From assembly GCA_964511645.1 (NCBI GenBank), contig CAZEGV010000002.1:1-64000 (forward strand): 64,000 nucleotides of DNA. Direction: 5' to 3'. The translations under genes were made by a program, and so were the position numbers. Positions 17,159 through 25,969 of the stretch are shown one piece after another. This DNA comes from CAZEGV01 sp964511645. GTDB lineage: Bacteria > Bacteroidota > Bacteroidia > Cytophagales > JAAEPT01. Position 1 is the stretch's first letter; each line of letters begins with the position of its first letter. The notes below the pieces were generated by a model. That model was not told the origin of the DNA and made no database searches. It worked only from the letters and a program-made list of their open reading frames with translations.

Positions 17159-18357
17159 TGAAAATTGGAATCATAAAAGAAGGAAAAATACCTGTTGACC
17201 ACCGAGTTCCTTTAAACCCAGAACAATGTAAAGAGTTGCAAAATCAGTACAATGTTGAACTTGTTGTACAGCCTAGCGATATTCGTTGCTATACAAATGA
17301 AGAATACAAAGAGGCGGGCATTACTTTACAAGAAGATTTGTCTGACTGTGAAGTGCTAATGGGAGTAAAAGAAGTGCCTCTTGCCGAACTAATTCCAAAC
17401 AAAACATATTTCTTTTTTTCGCACACAGCGAAACAACAACCGTATAACAAAAAGCTTTTACAAACAATATTAGCTAAAAAAATAAAAATTGTAGATTATG
17501 AGTATTTAAAAATACTTGGCGGTCAACGTGTAGTCGCTTTTGGTAGGTGGGCAGGTATAGTAGGGGCTTACAATGCTTTGAGAACTTATGGACTCAAATA
17601 CAAGACCTATGATTTAAAACCAGCCCACGACTGTTTTGATGTTCAAGAGCTTAGGGAAGAGTTAAGTAATGTCAAATTAGAACCTATTAAAATTGCTCTT
17701 ACTGGAAGCGGAAGGGTATCGCAAGGCGCAATGGAAATACTTGACAAAGCAAAAATCAGAAAAGTAAGTGTAGAAGAATATCTAAACCAATCTTTTGATG
17801 AACCTATATATTGTCAGCTAAAAATACCAGATTATAATAAACATGGATTAGGGGAATTATTTGTTCGGCAAGATTTTTATAAAAATCCATCTGATTACCA
17901 ATCAAATTTTAGAAAGTTTACATCCCAAACTGATGTTTTGATTGCGGGTGCTTATTGGGATCCAAAAGCTCCTGTTTTGTTCCGAAAAGAAGAAGTAAAA
18001 AATACTGATTTTAAAATTAAAGTCATTGCTGATATTACTTGTGACATAGAAGGGTCTATTCCTACTACGGTACGTCCAAGTACGATTGAGGACCCTATTT
18101 ATGATTATGACATTACACAATTAGTGGAGGTGAAGGCATTGACGGACATCAATAATATAACAGTAATGGCGGTAGATAATTTACCTTGTGAATTACCTAG
18201 AGATGCCTCTGATAGTTTTGGAAGTCAGTTGTTAGAAAACGTAATGCCAAATTTATTGGGGGATGATGCTAGTGAAATGATTCATCGATCAGCTATTACT
18301 ACTTTGCAAGGAAGACTTAATGAGCCTTATACTTATTTGTCAGATTATATTGCTTAG
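17158..18357 (+). CDS. Saccharopine/alanine dehydrogenase-like NAD(P)-dependent oxidoreductase
   Basis: A 399-residue protein. The N-terminal half matches the alanine dehydrogenase/PNT-type domain (MKIGIIKEGKIPVDHRVPL), and the nucleotide-binding segment contains ALTGSGRVSQGAMEIL. The C-terminal part (VIADITCDIEGSIP) resembles lysine-forming saccharopine dehydrogenases. Substrate is not certain; Bacteroidota commonly carry this paralogue without a lysine-degradation operon. It is coupled to the PAP2 gene by a one-base overlap and to recJ by a longer one. Confidence 0.85.
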   Translation: MKIGIIKEGKIPVDHRVPLNPEQCKELQNQYNVELVVQPSDIRCYTNEEYKEAGITLQEDLSDCEVLMGVKEVPLAELIPNKTYFFFSHTAKQQPYNKKLLQTILAKKIKIVDYEYLKILGGQRVVAFGRWAGIVGAYNALRTYGLKYKTYDLKPAHDCFDVQELREELSNVKLEPIKIALTGSGRVSQGAMEILDKAKIRKVSVEEYLNQSFDEPIYCQLKIPDYNKHGLGELFVRQDFYKNPSDYQSNFRKFTSQTDVLIAGAYWDPKAPVLFRKEEVKNTDFKIKVIADITCDIEGSIPTTVRPSTIEDPIYDYDITQLVEVKALTDINNITVMAVDNLPCELPRDASDSFGSQLLENVMPNLLGDDASEMIHRSAITTLQGRLNEPYTYLSDYIA

Positions 18358-20044
18358 TTACCAATGGAATATATTACCAAAGGTTGAAGAAAAGAAGCTT
18401 GTAGACTTTGCCACACAGCTTAATATTAGCCCTGTGCTTGCTCAAGTTTTATTGCAACGAGGAGTTGATACTTTTGAAAAGGCAAAAAGTTATTTCCGCC
18501 CTAGTTTAGAAATGCTTCATGATCCATTTTTAATGAAAGGGATGGATGATGCAGTGAATAGAATTAGCCAAGCACTAGGTGAGGGTGAGAAAGTACTTAT
18601 CTACGGAGATTATGATGTAGATGGGACTACATCCGTAGCTTTAGTTTATGGATTTTTACAACAATTTCATGGGCAATGCTTTTATTATATCCCTGACCGA
18701 TATAAAGAAGGTTATGGAGTGTCTCAGCTAGGCATTGATTATGCAGAAGAAGAGGGGGTTACACTAATTATTAGTTTAGATTGTGGCATTAAGGCTGTTG
18801 ATATGGTCGCTTACGCTAAACAAAAAAGTATTGATTTTATTATTTGTGATCACCACTTACCAAGTGAGCAATTACCTGATGCCTTTGCGATTTTGGATCC
18901 TAAACAGCTTGATTGTAAATATCCATATAAAGAATTGTGTGGAGTGGGAGTAGGCTTTAAGTTTATGCAAGCATTATGTATACAACAGGATATCCCTTTA
19001 GAGAGCTTGTATAAATTTCTTGATTTAGTAGCCATTGGCACCAGTGCCGATATCGTACCCATCACTGATGAAAATAGGATACTTGTACATTATGGCTTAC
19101 AACAAATTAACCAATCACCTAGCTTAGGTGTGGAAGCCCTAATGAAAATTGTAGGATTTATAGACAGGCGATTGTCCGTGTCTAATTTGGTGTTTGGTAT
19201 TGCACCTAAAATCAATGCCGCTGGGAGAATTGGGCATGGTGGTGAAGCCGTAGCTTTATTATTAGAAAAAACAAAAGAGGGTGCAGAAGAAAAAGCTTTC
19301 CTGATTAATAAGAGTAATGAAAATCGCCGTATCCTGGATGCGTCAATTACCCAAGAAGCACTTGCAGAAATTAGTTTATCATATCCAGACAGAAAGTCTA
19401 CTGTGCTTTACAACTCTAGTTGGCACAAAGGGGTAATTGGGATTGTAGCCTCTCGCTGTATTGAGTTATATTATCGCCCTACAGTTATCCTTACCAAATC
19501 GGGTGACGTGGCAGCTGGGTCAGTTAGGTCTGTAAAGGGATATAATGTTTATGAAGCAATAGAGCAATGCGGAGATTTATTAGAACAATTTGGTGGGCAC
19601 GCCTATGCCGCAGGGCTTACCATTGCTTTTGATAAAATTGATGAGTTTAGAAAAAGATTTGAAAAGATTATTTCTGATACAATTACAGATGAGTTGCTAC
19701 AGCCTTCTATTCAGATTGATGCAGAATTATCTTTAGAGAGTATTACTTCTAGTTTTTATAACATACTTTACCAAATGGATCCTTTTGGTCCTGAGAACAT
19801 GACTCCTATTTTTATCTCTAGGGCAGTAAAAACGAAAGACGTGAAGCTCTTGAAGGATGTGCACCTTAAAATAAAGGTCACTCAAGACGGTAAAACCTAT
19901 ATTGATGTAATCGGTTTTGGTTTAGGGGAATATTATGATGAAATCCTGAAAGCTAAGCATATCGATATTTGTTATACTATTGAGGAAAATGTATTTCGAG
20001 GTAAAACCAGTATTCAATTGATGCTAAAAGATGTGAGGATTTAA
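18320..20044 (+). CDS. recJ: Single-stranded-DNA-specific exonuclease RecJ
   Basis: A 5'-to-3' ssDNA exonuclease of recombination and mismatch repair. The DHH-family metal motifs are visible: IYGDYDVDGTTS, SLDCG, and ICDHHLP. The DHHA1 domain carries GGHAYAAGL, and a C-terminal OB-like region follows. The ATG at 18320 overlaps the upstream gene by 38 bases and gives an unusually hydrophobic start; an in-frame TTG at 18350 gives a start closer to the family pattern (LLSYQWNILPK). The true start is unresolved. About 570 residues, normal length. Confidence 0.95.
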   Translation: MSLILICQIILLSYQWNILPKVEEKKLVDFATQLNISPVLAQVLLQRGVDTFEKAKSYFRPSLEMLHDPFLMKGMDDAVNRISQALGEGEKVLIYGDYDVDGTTSVALVYGFLQQFHGQCFYYIPDRYKEGYGVSQLGIDYAEEEGVTLIISLDCGIKAVDMVAYAKQKSIDFIICDHHLPSEQLPDAFAILDPKQLDCKYPYKELCGVGVGFKFMQALCIQQDIPLESLYKFLDLVAIGTSADIVPITDENRILVHYGLQQINQSPSLGVEALMKIVGFIDRRLSVSNLVFGIAPKINAAGRIGHGGEAVALLLEKTKEGAEEKAFLINKSNENRRILDASITQEALAEISLSYPDRKSTVLYNSSWHKGVIGIVASRCIELYYRPTVILTKSGDVAAGSVRSVKGYNVYEAIEQCGDLLEQFGGHAYAAGLTIAFDKIDEFRKRFEKIISDTITDELLQPSIQIDAELSLESITSSFYNILYQMDPFGPENMTPIFISRAVKTKDVKLLKDVHLKIKVTQDGKTYIDVIGFGLGEYYDEILKAKHIDICYTIEENVFRGKTSIQLMLKDVRI

Positions 20045-20073
20045 AATTTACCTAGAAAAAATACTTGTAAACA

Positions 20074-20104
20074 AAAAAAGAACCCTCAAAGAGAGTTCTT
20101 TTTT
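20074..20104. terminator. Bidirectional terminator after recJ
   Basis: Hairpin AAAAAAGAACCCTC / GAGAGTTCTTTTTT around a short loop with one mismatch. T-runs on both strands serve recJ and the convergent GH18 gene. Confidence 0.8.
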
Positions 20105-20193
20105 ATGTGTTAATTAGGATATGAATATGTGTGTTATCTTACGGTAGATACTGTTTAGTCAAAAAAGGTAACCCTAGTGACAGCTAAACTTAG

Positions 20194-21414
20194 CTATTCA
20201 CCCAAAATGATTTGATAATATGCCCTATTTGTTTTAATTATGAGTTTTTTGTTTAAATATTTTTTTAATTTAATCTTAGTATATTCATCCTCTTGTTTTA
20301 TTCTTTTATAAATAAAGGATTTTAAAAAGGTATCATTTTCATCTAAAATAGTAATAAGTTGAATTTTTTCTTTAGGTAGGTTTGATAAAATGATTTCATT
20401 GTCTTCAATAGATATTTTGATTTGATGAGGGATACAATTTTGGTTGAGTGAGTTGATATAGGCTTCATTAAGTAATGATTTTTTGCCTCTTATGTCCATA
20501 GTGATTTCCCAAATCATAATTCCGCTACAACTCTCATTGATGGCGAGTTCGGTTTTCTTTTTAATCATAGGTTGCCCATCATACCAAAGTTTCCCTATTT
20601 GGTCTTTTTGATAAGCATCGTTTTGCATACCTACAATTTCTCTATATAGTGGTGAGGTGACTCCTGCCTCAAATGATCGTCCGTAAAAAGGTAAGCCCAG
20701 TACGATTCGTTCACTGTTTACATTTCTTTTTTTATAATATTGGATGTCTTTTATGGCTTTGTCATAGGGGGCATGTGGGCCAAGCTTATTGGGAGCCCAA
20801 GCACCTGTGGCGTCATACGACATGATATAAAGATAGTCTACATAAGCGAGGGCAGTATCCGAAAGCATATCTGCCCATTGACCAGCACCACTCCATGCGG
20901 CGGTTACTTCCCAATCTCTTTTGTGGCAAGTGTCCGATAATTCTTTCATAAATACTCCTAAGTACTCATTGATACAATCTCCTTCAATGTCGATATCAAT
21001 TCCATCAAGGTTATTGTCGTCAATGTATTCCACAAGGTTGGCAATAAACTGAGGTCTGTTTTCGTCATTCATGAGTTTTCGGTAGCGGTTAATCATAGTG
21101 AGATCTCCCCAGAATCCTCCGCCAGCTAGGGATACTGCTGTTTTGACTCCGTATTTTTTCGCTTTCCCTACTGCGGTGCTTATAGGGATTTCTCCTTCTG
21201 TAAAATTGCCCCCACCTAGGTAAGGTCCAAAGATAAGATTGCCGTTTTCGTCAGGATTAATAAAAGCTATTTCGAGGTGAGTAATCATTGATAACTCATG
21301 GTCAGAAAGTAAGGGGATATTTCGTTGCATGACATAACCTACTATTCTGAATTTTTCTTGTGCTTGGCTAATTTGCATAGCACATATCATTATTATTGCG
21401 ATTAAATATCTCAT
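20194..21414 (-). CDS. Secreted GH18-family (chitinase-like) protein
   Basis: A 406-residue protein with a signal peptide ending near ISQAQ. The GH18 barrel runs from about residue 22 to 320. The catalytic motif DGIDIDIE is at 137-144 with the proton donor Glu144 intact, and LGLPFYGRSFE and GIMIWEITMD mark later strands. The enzyme should hydrolyse beta-1,4-linked N-acetylglucosamine polymers such as chitin or related glycans. The C-terminal 80 residues form a short beta-rich tail resembling a degenerate sorting or binding domain. It overlaps nth by four bases (ATGA). Confidence 0.9.
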   Translation of the reverse strand: MRYLIAIIMICAMQISQAQEKFRIVGYVMQRNIPLLSDHELSMITHLEIAFINPDENGNLIFGPYLGGGNFTEGEIPISTAVGKAKKYGVKTAVSLAGGGFWGDLTMINRYRKLMNDENRPQFIANLVEYIDDNNLDGIDIDIEGDCINEYLGVFMKELSDTCHKRDWEVTAAWSGAGQWADMLSDTALAYVDYLYIMSYDATGAWAPNKLGPHAPYDKAIKDIQYYKKRNVNSERIVLGLPFYGRSFEAGVTSPLYREIVGMQNDAYQKDQIGKLWYDGQPMIKKKTELAINESCSGIMIWEITMDIRGKKSLLNEAYINSLNQNCIPHQIKISIEDNEIILSNLPKEKIQLITILDENDTFLKSFIYKRIKQEDEYTKIKLKKYLNKKLIIKTNRAYYQIILGE

Positions 21415-22046
21415 CTTTTCATGTTTTTTCTTCCCACAATACTACAAATTGGGCAATTTAATACTTGATGTCCTCTTGATGGGCAAAATTCCCTCCCAAA
21501 ATAAATGATTTGCAAATGTAAATCATTCCATTTATCACGTGAGAATAGTCTTTTGGCATCTTTTTCTGTTTTCTCTACATTTTTATCACTAGACAATCCC
21601 CAGCGATACATTAGGCGTTGAATATGCGTATCAACAGGGAATGAAGGTATACCAAATGACTGTGCCATGACTACGGAGGCTGTTTTATGCCCTACTCCAG
21701 GCAATTCTTCCAGTAATTCAAAAGAAGCTGGGACTTCTCCTTTGTGTTTGTCAATTAAGATTTGAGAAAGTCCATGAATGGCTTTTGATTTGCGTGGAGA
21801 AAGTCCACAAGGTCTAATGATGTCTCTAATCTCATCTATTGACAATTGTACCATATCATAAGGATTGTCTGCCCTAATAAATAAATGTGGTGTAATGAGG
21901 TTTACCCGTTTATCTGTACATTGAGCAGATAATAATACAGCAATCAACAAGGTGTAATTGTCTTTGTGGTCAAGCGGGATGGGAGGGTTCGCATACCTCG
22001 TTTCCAGCTCATTGATAATGAATTCTACTTTTTCACTCTTATTCAT
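21411..22046 (-). CDS. nth: Endonuclease III-like DNA glycosylase
   Basis: A 211-residue base-excision repair glycosylase/AP lyase for oxidised pyrimidines. The helix-hairpin-helix LEELPGVGHKTASVV carries the catalytic Lys, and FPVDTHIQR has the catalytic Asp. The C-terminal 4Fe-4S loop is abnormal: three Cys are present (FCPSRGHQVLNCPIC) with spacings 9 and 2, and the usual fourth Cys is absent, so a standard cluster is unlikely. The 3' end overlaps the GH18 start. Confidence 0.95.
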   Translation of the reverse strand: MNKSEKVEFIINELETRYANPPIPLDHKDNYTLLIAVLLSAQCTDKRVNLITPHLFIRADNPYDMVQLSIDEIRDIIRPCGLSPRKSKAIHGLSQILIDKHKGEVPASFELLEELPGVGHKTASVVMAQSFGIPSFPVDTHIQRLMYRWGLSSDKNVEKTEKDAKRLFSRDKWNDLHLQIIYFGREFCPSRGHQVLNCPICSIVGRKNMKR

Positions 22047-22097
22047 AAGGATAATATGGTATATCTATCGTAAATTAGCAAGATAAACAATAAGCAT

Positions 22098-22952
22098 TTG
22101 TCCTACCGCATCATATATATCAGTATTTATCTTTTTTCTCTTTTGCCTTTTTGGGTGTTGTACAGAATATCTGATTTGTGTTATTTATTGGTGTATAAAG
22201 TTTTTAAATACAGAGTTCAAGTAGTACAGGAGAACTTAAAAAATGCTTTTCCTGATAAATCAGTTGATGAACTAAAGGTAATTAAAAGAAAATATTACTT
22301 ACACTTATGCGATTTGTTGGTGGAAAGCTTAAAACTATTGAGTGTGTCGGAAAAAGCTTTGGGCAAACGAATTACTCTTGTTAATAAAGAAGATGCAAAT
22401 GCTTATGAAGGACAAAAAAAACAGTCTATATTTTTGTTAGGGCATTTGGGTAATTGGGAATGGGCGATTCCTACTTGTGCCACAAAAATAAACCTTCCGC
22501 TTAATGTCGTTTATCATCCTCTTAGCAATAAAGGATTTGATAAGGTAATGCAAAAAATCAGGACAAGATTTGGTGCTACGACTACTCCGATGGCACAAAC
22601 GGCTCGTGCCTTTATCAAATCAAGTAATACAGATACCGCAACGGCATTGGTTGCTGACCAAACTCCGTCTAACCGTAATAATACTTGGCTTAATTTTCTA
22701 AATCAAGACACCTTGGTTTTTCATGGGCCAGAAAAATTGGCTCGTAAATTCGGTACTCCAGTTTTTTATATTGGTATTTCTAAATCAAAAAGAGGGCATT
22801 ATACCATTAGTCCTGAGCTATTGACAAAAGACGCTTCACAACTAGAGGAGGGAGAGTTAACTAAAATGTTTTTTGAAGCATTAGAAAAAGATATTCAGCA
22901 GTCACCAAGTATTTGGCTATGGTCACACCGCAGATGGAAGCATAAACGATAA
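22098..22952 (+). CDS. LpxL-like lipid A / lysophospholipid acyltransferase
   Basis: A 284-residue membrane-associated acyltransferase of the LpxL/LpxM (HtrB) family, which adds secondary acyl chains to lipid A. The N-terminal membrane helix is followed by KYRVQVVQENLKNAFP, the catalytic HLGNWEWA motif and VADQTPSNRNN. The start is TTG at 22098; no ATG or GTG gives a full N terminus, and length matches the family. The remains of a SnoaL-like gene begin five bases after the stop. Confidence 0.9.
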   Translation: MSYRIIYISIYLFSLLPFWVLYRISDLCYLLVYKVFKYRVQVVQENLKNAFPDKSVDELKVIKRKYYLHLCDLLVESLKLLSVSEKALGKRITLVNKEDANAYEGQKKQSIFLLGHLGNWEWAIPTCATKINLPLNVVYHPLSNKGFDKVMQKIRTRFGATTTPMAQTARAFIKSSNTDTATALVADQTPSNRNNTWLNFLNQDTLVFHGPEKLARKFGTPVFYIGISKSKRGHYTISPELLTKDASQLEEGELTKMFFEALEKDIQQSPSIWLWSHRRWKHKR

Positions 22953-22957
22953 GATAT

Positions 22958-23571
22958 ATGAAATATATTATAGAAAAATTTTACACAGCATTTGGGGATT
23001 TAGATGCGGATAAAATGATTGAATGTTATCATCCAGAGGTCATTTTTGAATGATCCAGCATTTGGGGTTCTGAAATAAGAGCGAGCAAAAGAAATGTGGA
23101 AAATGTTATACCATTTTAACTATAAGACAAGTCATTTATCCTGTTTGTTTTTACACTCTCTTCGTTAAAATAATTTACCGTAACCAGTTATGCTAAATCA
23201 TTTTTCCTCGATTTTGCAAAAAACAATTCAATCTAAATTAGACTCATATTATAGTTAAACTGGTATTATGCCATTCTCAAAAAGAAAAAGATTTTAAAAT
23301 TACTTTTTCGGATGTAAAATGTGAGAGCGAAAAAGGAACTGCAAATTGGAATGCTTACTATACGTTTAGCCAAACAGGAAGAAAAGTACATAATGAGATT
23401 TTGGCTTCTTTTGAGTTTAAGGATGGCTTAATTATTAAACATACGGATAGTTTTGATCTCCATAAGTGGGCAAAACAAGCGATGGGTCTCAAGGGATGGT
23501 TACTTGGGAGTACTTCTTTTTTTAGGACTCAACTACAACAAAAAACAAATAGTTTACTTGATAAGTTTTAA
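22958..23571 (+). pseudogene. SnoaL/NTF2-like gene, inactivated and split by a MITE
   Basis: The reading frame begins MKYIIEKFYTAFGDLDADKM and continues to VIFE, where one extra T (GAATGATCC for GAAGATCC) creates a TGA. In the corrected frame DPAFGVLK is followed by an in-frame TAA. AKEMWKML is then interrupted by the 157-bp element at 23109. After the element the frame resumes as CHSQKEKDFKITFSDV and runs to a stop at 23571. Removing the insertion and one TTA copy restores ATG TTA TGC CAT. SnoaL-like proteins are small cone-shaped enzymes or binding proteins. Three independent lesions show that it is dead. Confidence 0.85.
23109..23265 (+). mobile_element. Complete 157-bp MITE (non-autonomous transposable element)
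   Basis: The left end TACCATTTTAACTATAA (23109-23125) is the inverted repeat of the right end TTATAGTTAAACTGGTA (23249-23265), 17 bp with one mismatch. It is flanked by a 3-bp direct repeat TTA (23106-23108 and 23266-23268). The insertion splits a recognisable coding sequence, so both boundaries are independently fixed. It has no internal ORF. A TTA duplication fits the TNA preference of some IS5-group elements; this is inference. A second copy is at 1-89. Confidence 0.88.
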
Positions 23572-23616
23572 CTAAGGGAGGTGTAGCTTTCTAGTGTCAA
23601 AATAGATTAATGTAAA

Positions 23617-23780
23617 CGCAAAAGGGATTGAAGTGGAAATCCTTTGTTGTTTTTTTGTTCTGTATTTCGACAAACTCAATATGACACAAAAAAAACAACA
23701 AAGATTGGGAACGAGAAAGCCCGACCGAATATATGGCGTAGCGTGAGCGTAGTCATGTATTGGGGGTTTGCCCTAATATT
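23617..23780 (+). repeat. Structured intergenic repeat, copy A
   Basis: A three-copy element (others at 43290 and 56381). It opens with AAAGGGATTGAAGTGGAAAT. A 15-bp perfect stem follows, CTTTGTTGTTTTTTT (23642-23656) with its complement at 23689-23703. The loop contains a TTCGACAA-CTCA-ATGAC motif. Then come GATTGGGAACGAGAAAGCCC and GACC, a second hairpin (CCGAATATATG with CATGTATTGGG), and a closing GGGTTTGCCC. It lies between the SnoaL pseudogene and the convergent unknown gene, and overlaps the latter's stop codon. It may be transcribed as a small RNA or 3' end. Confidence 0.75.
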
Positions 23781-25254
23781 TTATTTTATTAATGAAGTAT
23801 ATTTTTCTTTTCTTTTTATCGGCTTCTTTATTTTTTATCTTTTGATAGCCTGTTACGATGTAATAATCGTCATACCAGTAGCTAATGCCTGTACTTGTTG
23901 TGTATTTTACTTTGTCGTTTTCACTAAGGGTTTCAATTACCGATATAGACTCATCTCTCATTGTTTTTCCGTCGTCCGAAAAGGTTTTGAAATAGATAAA
24001 TGATTTTCCTGAATAAGATAGTTCTAGGTTATCATTTTCATCTACTGATTTCCTAATAAATCGTTTCACAAAAAATGGTTTGTAATCAACATGCATCTTG
24101 AATATATTGGTCCATTCTATATCGCCTTCTTTAGTAATGGAGGAAACCAGGGCATGAGTATATAAATATCCGTCAAACACTCTTTTCGTTTTTGTGACCG
24201 ATTGCCCATTTACGTAAGTAGTGTAGTGTTCCGTCCTGTAAGTGGGGACATAAAATTCAGAAACCACATAGCTTTTATTCTCTGTAAGGTAAAACCCATG
24301 TGTGGTGGCTAAGAATTTTCCATAAAGCTCTTTTCCTTTTTTTTCTTTTTTAGCTTTCTTTTTCTCAACCTTCTTTTGTCTTTTTTCTGACAAGTATTCT
24401 GTGAAATGTTCTAAATCTAAAAAGTTATGGTATTTCAATGCACTTGTTTTCCCTGCCGCAGACAATCTCCCTGTAAAAAAACCTTGACTGTAACCTTTTC
24501 TGCTTCTAAGAGAGTAAGTCCCACTTATTAGGTATGAACCATCGTTATTGTTACTTAACCTTAAGTCTGTGATTTGTTTTTTTTCTCCCAAGTCAAATGA
24601 AAGGGGTTTTCCGATTAGTTTTGCGTGTGCATCATATTTAAAAACCAAGTGTTTATATCCTCCTTCATCTGCTTTTACTTCAAATTGTATATGATATTCA
24701 TCATCGTGCTTACCGTAAGCATCAAGATGAGGCTTTTTATACCCTGAAACGGGAAGAGCAACATCTTTGTATTTCCCTGTTTTTAAATCAAAGCTACGTA
24801 TAAAGTAGTTTTTATTCGCTTTTATAAATGCGATTAATCGTTCTTCCATCATAGAAAAACTTAGTACCGCTGATTTTTTAGGTAATACTCCAGAAAACAT
24901 TTTAGTCCCTCCTGTTTTTCTACTCACGCTTAATTTATAGGAACCTTTTTTAGAATAATTTAAGTAAACAATTTTATTTGAACTTGCGGATGATTTTCCT
25001 CGTTTTAATTTATGAGGAATTACATTTATAATTGTTTTGACAGGGTTGAGTTGACTGTCCACCCATACAATATGTCTTTCGTAATTTTTGTTTTCACCTT
25101 CTGTGTAATAGCTTATGGCACCTGTTTTGTCACTAAATACAGTAAAACTACGGTGTTTTTCAGATTCAATTCTCTTTACTAATTTTATTTGTGCATTTGT
25201 ACTCATCCACGAAAGGATGAAAAATAGACTGAAAATAGTTTTTAAATTTTTCAT
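23773..25254 (-). CDS. Secreted protein of unknown function
   Basis: A 493-residue protein with a signal peptide (cleavage near STNAQ, residues 18-22). The mature chain is beta-rich, suggestive of a propeller or sandwich. A Lys-rich stretch around residues 305-315 (KVEKKKAKKEKKGKELYG) interrupts it. I do not recognise the family. No sorting domain is seen at the C terminus, which ends in basic residues. Twelve bases separate it from recO, so it is probably the last gene of a porZ-recO transcript. Its stop lies inside structured repeat copy A. Confidence 0.8.
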   Translation of the reverse strand: MKNLKTIFSLFFILSWMSTNAQIKLVKRIESEKHRSFTVFSDKTGAISYYTEGENKNYERHIVWVDSQLNPVKTIINVIPHKLKRGKSSASSNKIVYLNYSKKGSYKLSVSRKTGGTKMFSGVLPKKSAVLSFSMMEERLIAFIKANKNYFIRSFDLKTGKYKDVALPVSGYKKPHLDAYGKHDDEYHIQFEVKADEGGYKHLVFKYDAHAKLIGKPLSFDLGEKKQITDLRLSNNNDGSYLISGTYSLRSRKGYSQGFFTGRLSAAGKTSALKYHNFLDLEHFTEYLSEKRQKKVEKKKAKKEKKGKELYGKFLATTHGFYLTENKSYVVSEFYVPTYRTEHYTTYVNGQSVTKTKRVFDGYLYTHALVSSITKEGDIEWTNIFKMHVDYKPFFVKRFIRKSVDENDNLELSYSGKSFIYFKTFSDDGKTMRDESISVIETLSENDKVKYTTSTGISYWYDDYYIVTGYQKIKNKEADKKKRKIYFINKIKY

Positions 25255-25266
25255 GATAATGATTTT

Positions 25267-25965
25267 TTATTTAAATACTTCACTTAGGACATCGAGTGAA
25301 TTAATTTTATCTAATGAGCTGATAAATGTGCTGTAGTATTGTAACACAAAGCGTAGTAAAGAGTTACGAGAATTGCTGTTTAAAGAAAACTGTTCGTTAA
25401 AGTTGCAAATTCTTAGTGCATTAAGTAATTGTAGTTCTTGAGTAGAAGGAATGTCTTTTTCAGTAATTTTTAAATTATTTTTGACTGCCATTAATGCAGT
25501 ATTTCCCTCAAAGTCAAAGCCTAAGTAATTAGTTAGTTGAATTAAAAAGATGAGATGAAAATTTTCAATATTAGCTTCTGCTTTACTGAAATAGATTAAC
25601 GAGCGATTGATGAAGTCAAATAATTGATAATCTTGCTCTTCTTCGTGTATTAAGGCTTTGTTAAGTACTTCAGATAGGAATAATAAAATACTTGTTTTGG
25701 AGATATTTGGTAAAACAATAAACGAAGATGGATGAAATTTTGCTTCTGAAATGCGATTGATGTTGGCGTTACTTCTTTCGTATACTAACAAGTCCAAAAT
25801 AGACATAGGGCGGTAAAGTGCCGCTTTGTTTTTACTCTTGGCAGATCGTACAGAGTTAATGATGTAGCTTTTAGTGCCTAACTCACGGGTGTATATTCGT
25901 GATATAATAGATGATTCTTTGTATTTGAGGGTGCTTAAAACTATTCCACTTGTCTTGCGAAGCAT
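25267..25965 (-). CDS. recO: DNA repair protein RecO
   Basis: A 232-residue mediator that loads RecA on SSB-coated DNA with RecR. The N-terminal OB-fold block (RKTSGIVLSTLKYKESSIISRIYTR) and the following RSAKSKNKAALYRPMSILDLLVY are typical of Bacteroidota RecO, followed by the helical domain. The zinc-binding cysteines found in some RecO proteins are not apparent. It begins four bases after porZ, a pairing I recall in other Bacteroidota. Confidence 0.92.
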   Translation of the reverse strand: MLRKTSGIVLSTLKYKESSIISRIYTRELGTKSYIINSVRSAKSKNKAALYRPMSILDLLVYERSNANINRISEAKFHPSSFIVLPNISKTSILLFLSEVLNKALIHEEEQDYQLFDFINRSLIYFSKAEANIENFHLIFLIQLTNYLGFDFEGNTALMAVKNNLKITEKDIPSTQELQLLNALRICNFNEQFSLNSNSRNSLLRFVLQYYSTFISSLDKINSLDVLSEVFK

Positions 25966-25969
25966 ATTG

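Noticed and set aside
23644..24003. 119-codon plus-strand open frame
   Set aside because: It runs through structured repeat A and the antisense of the unknown secreted protein, has no start context, and the product is low-complexity and hydrophobic.
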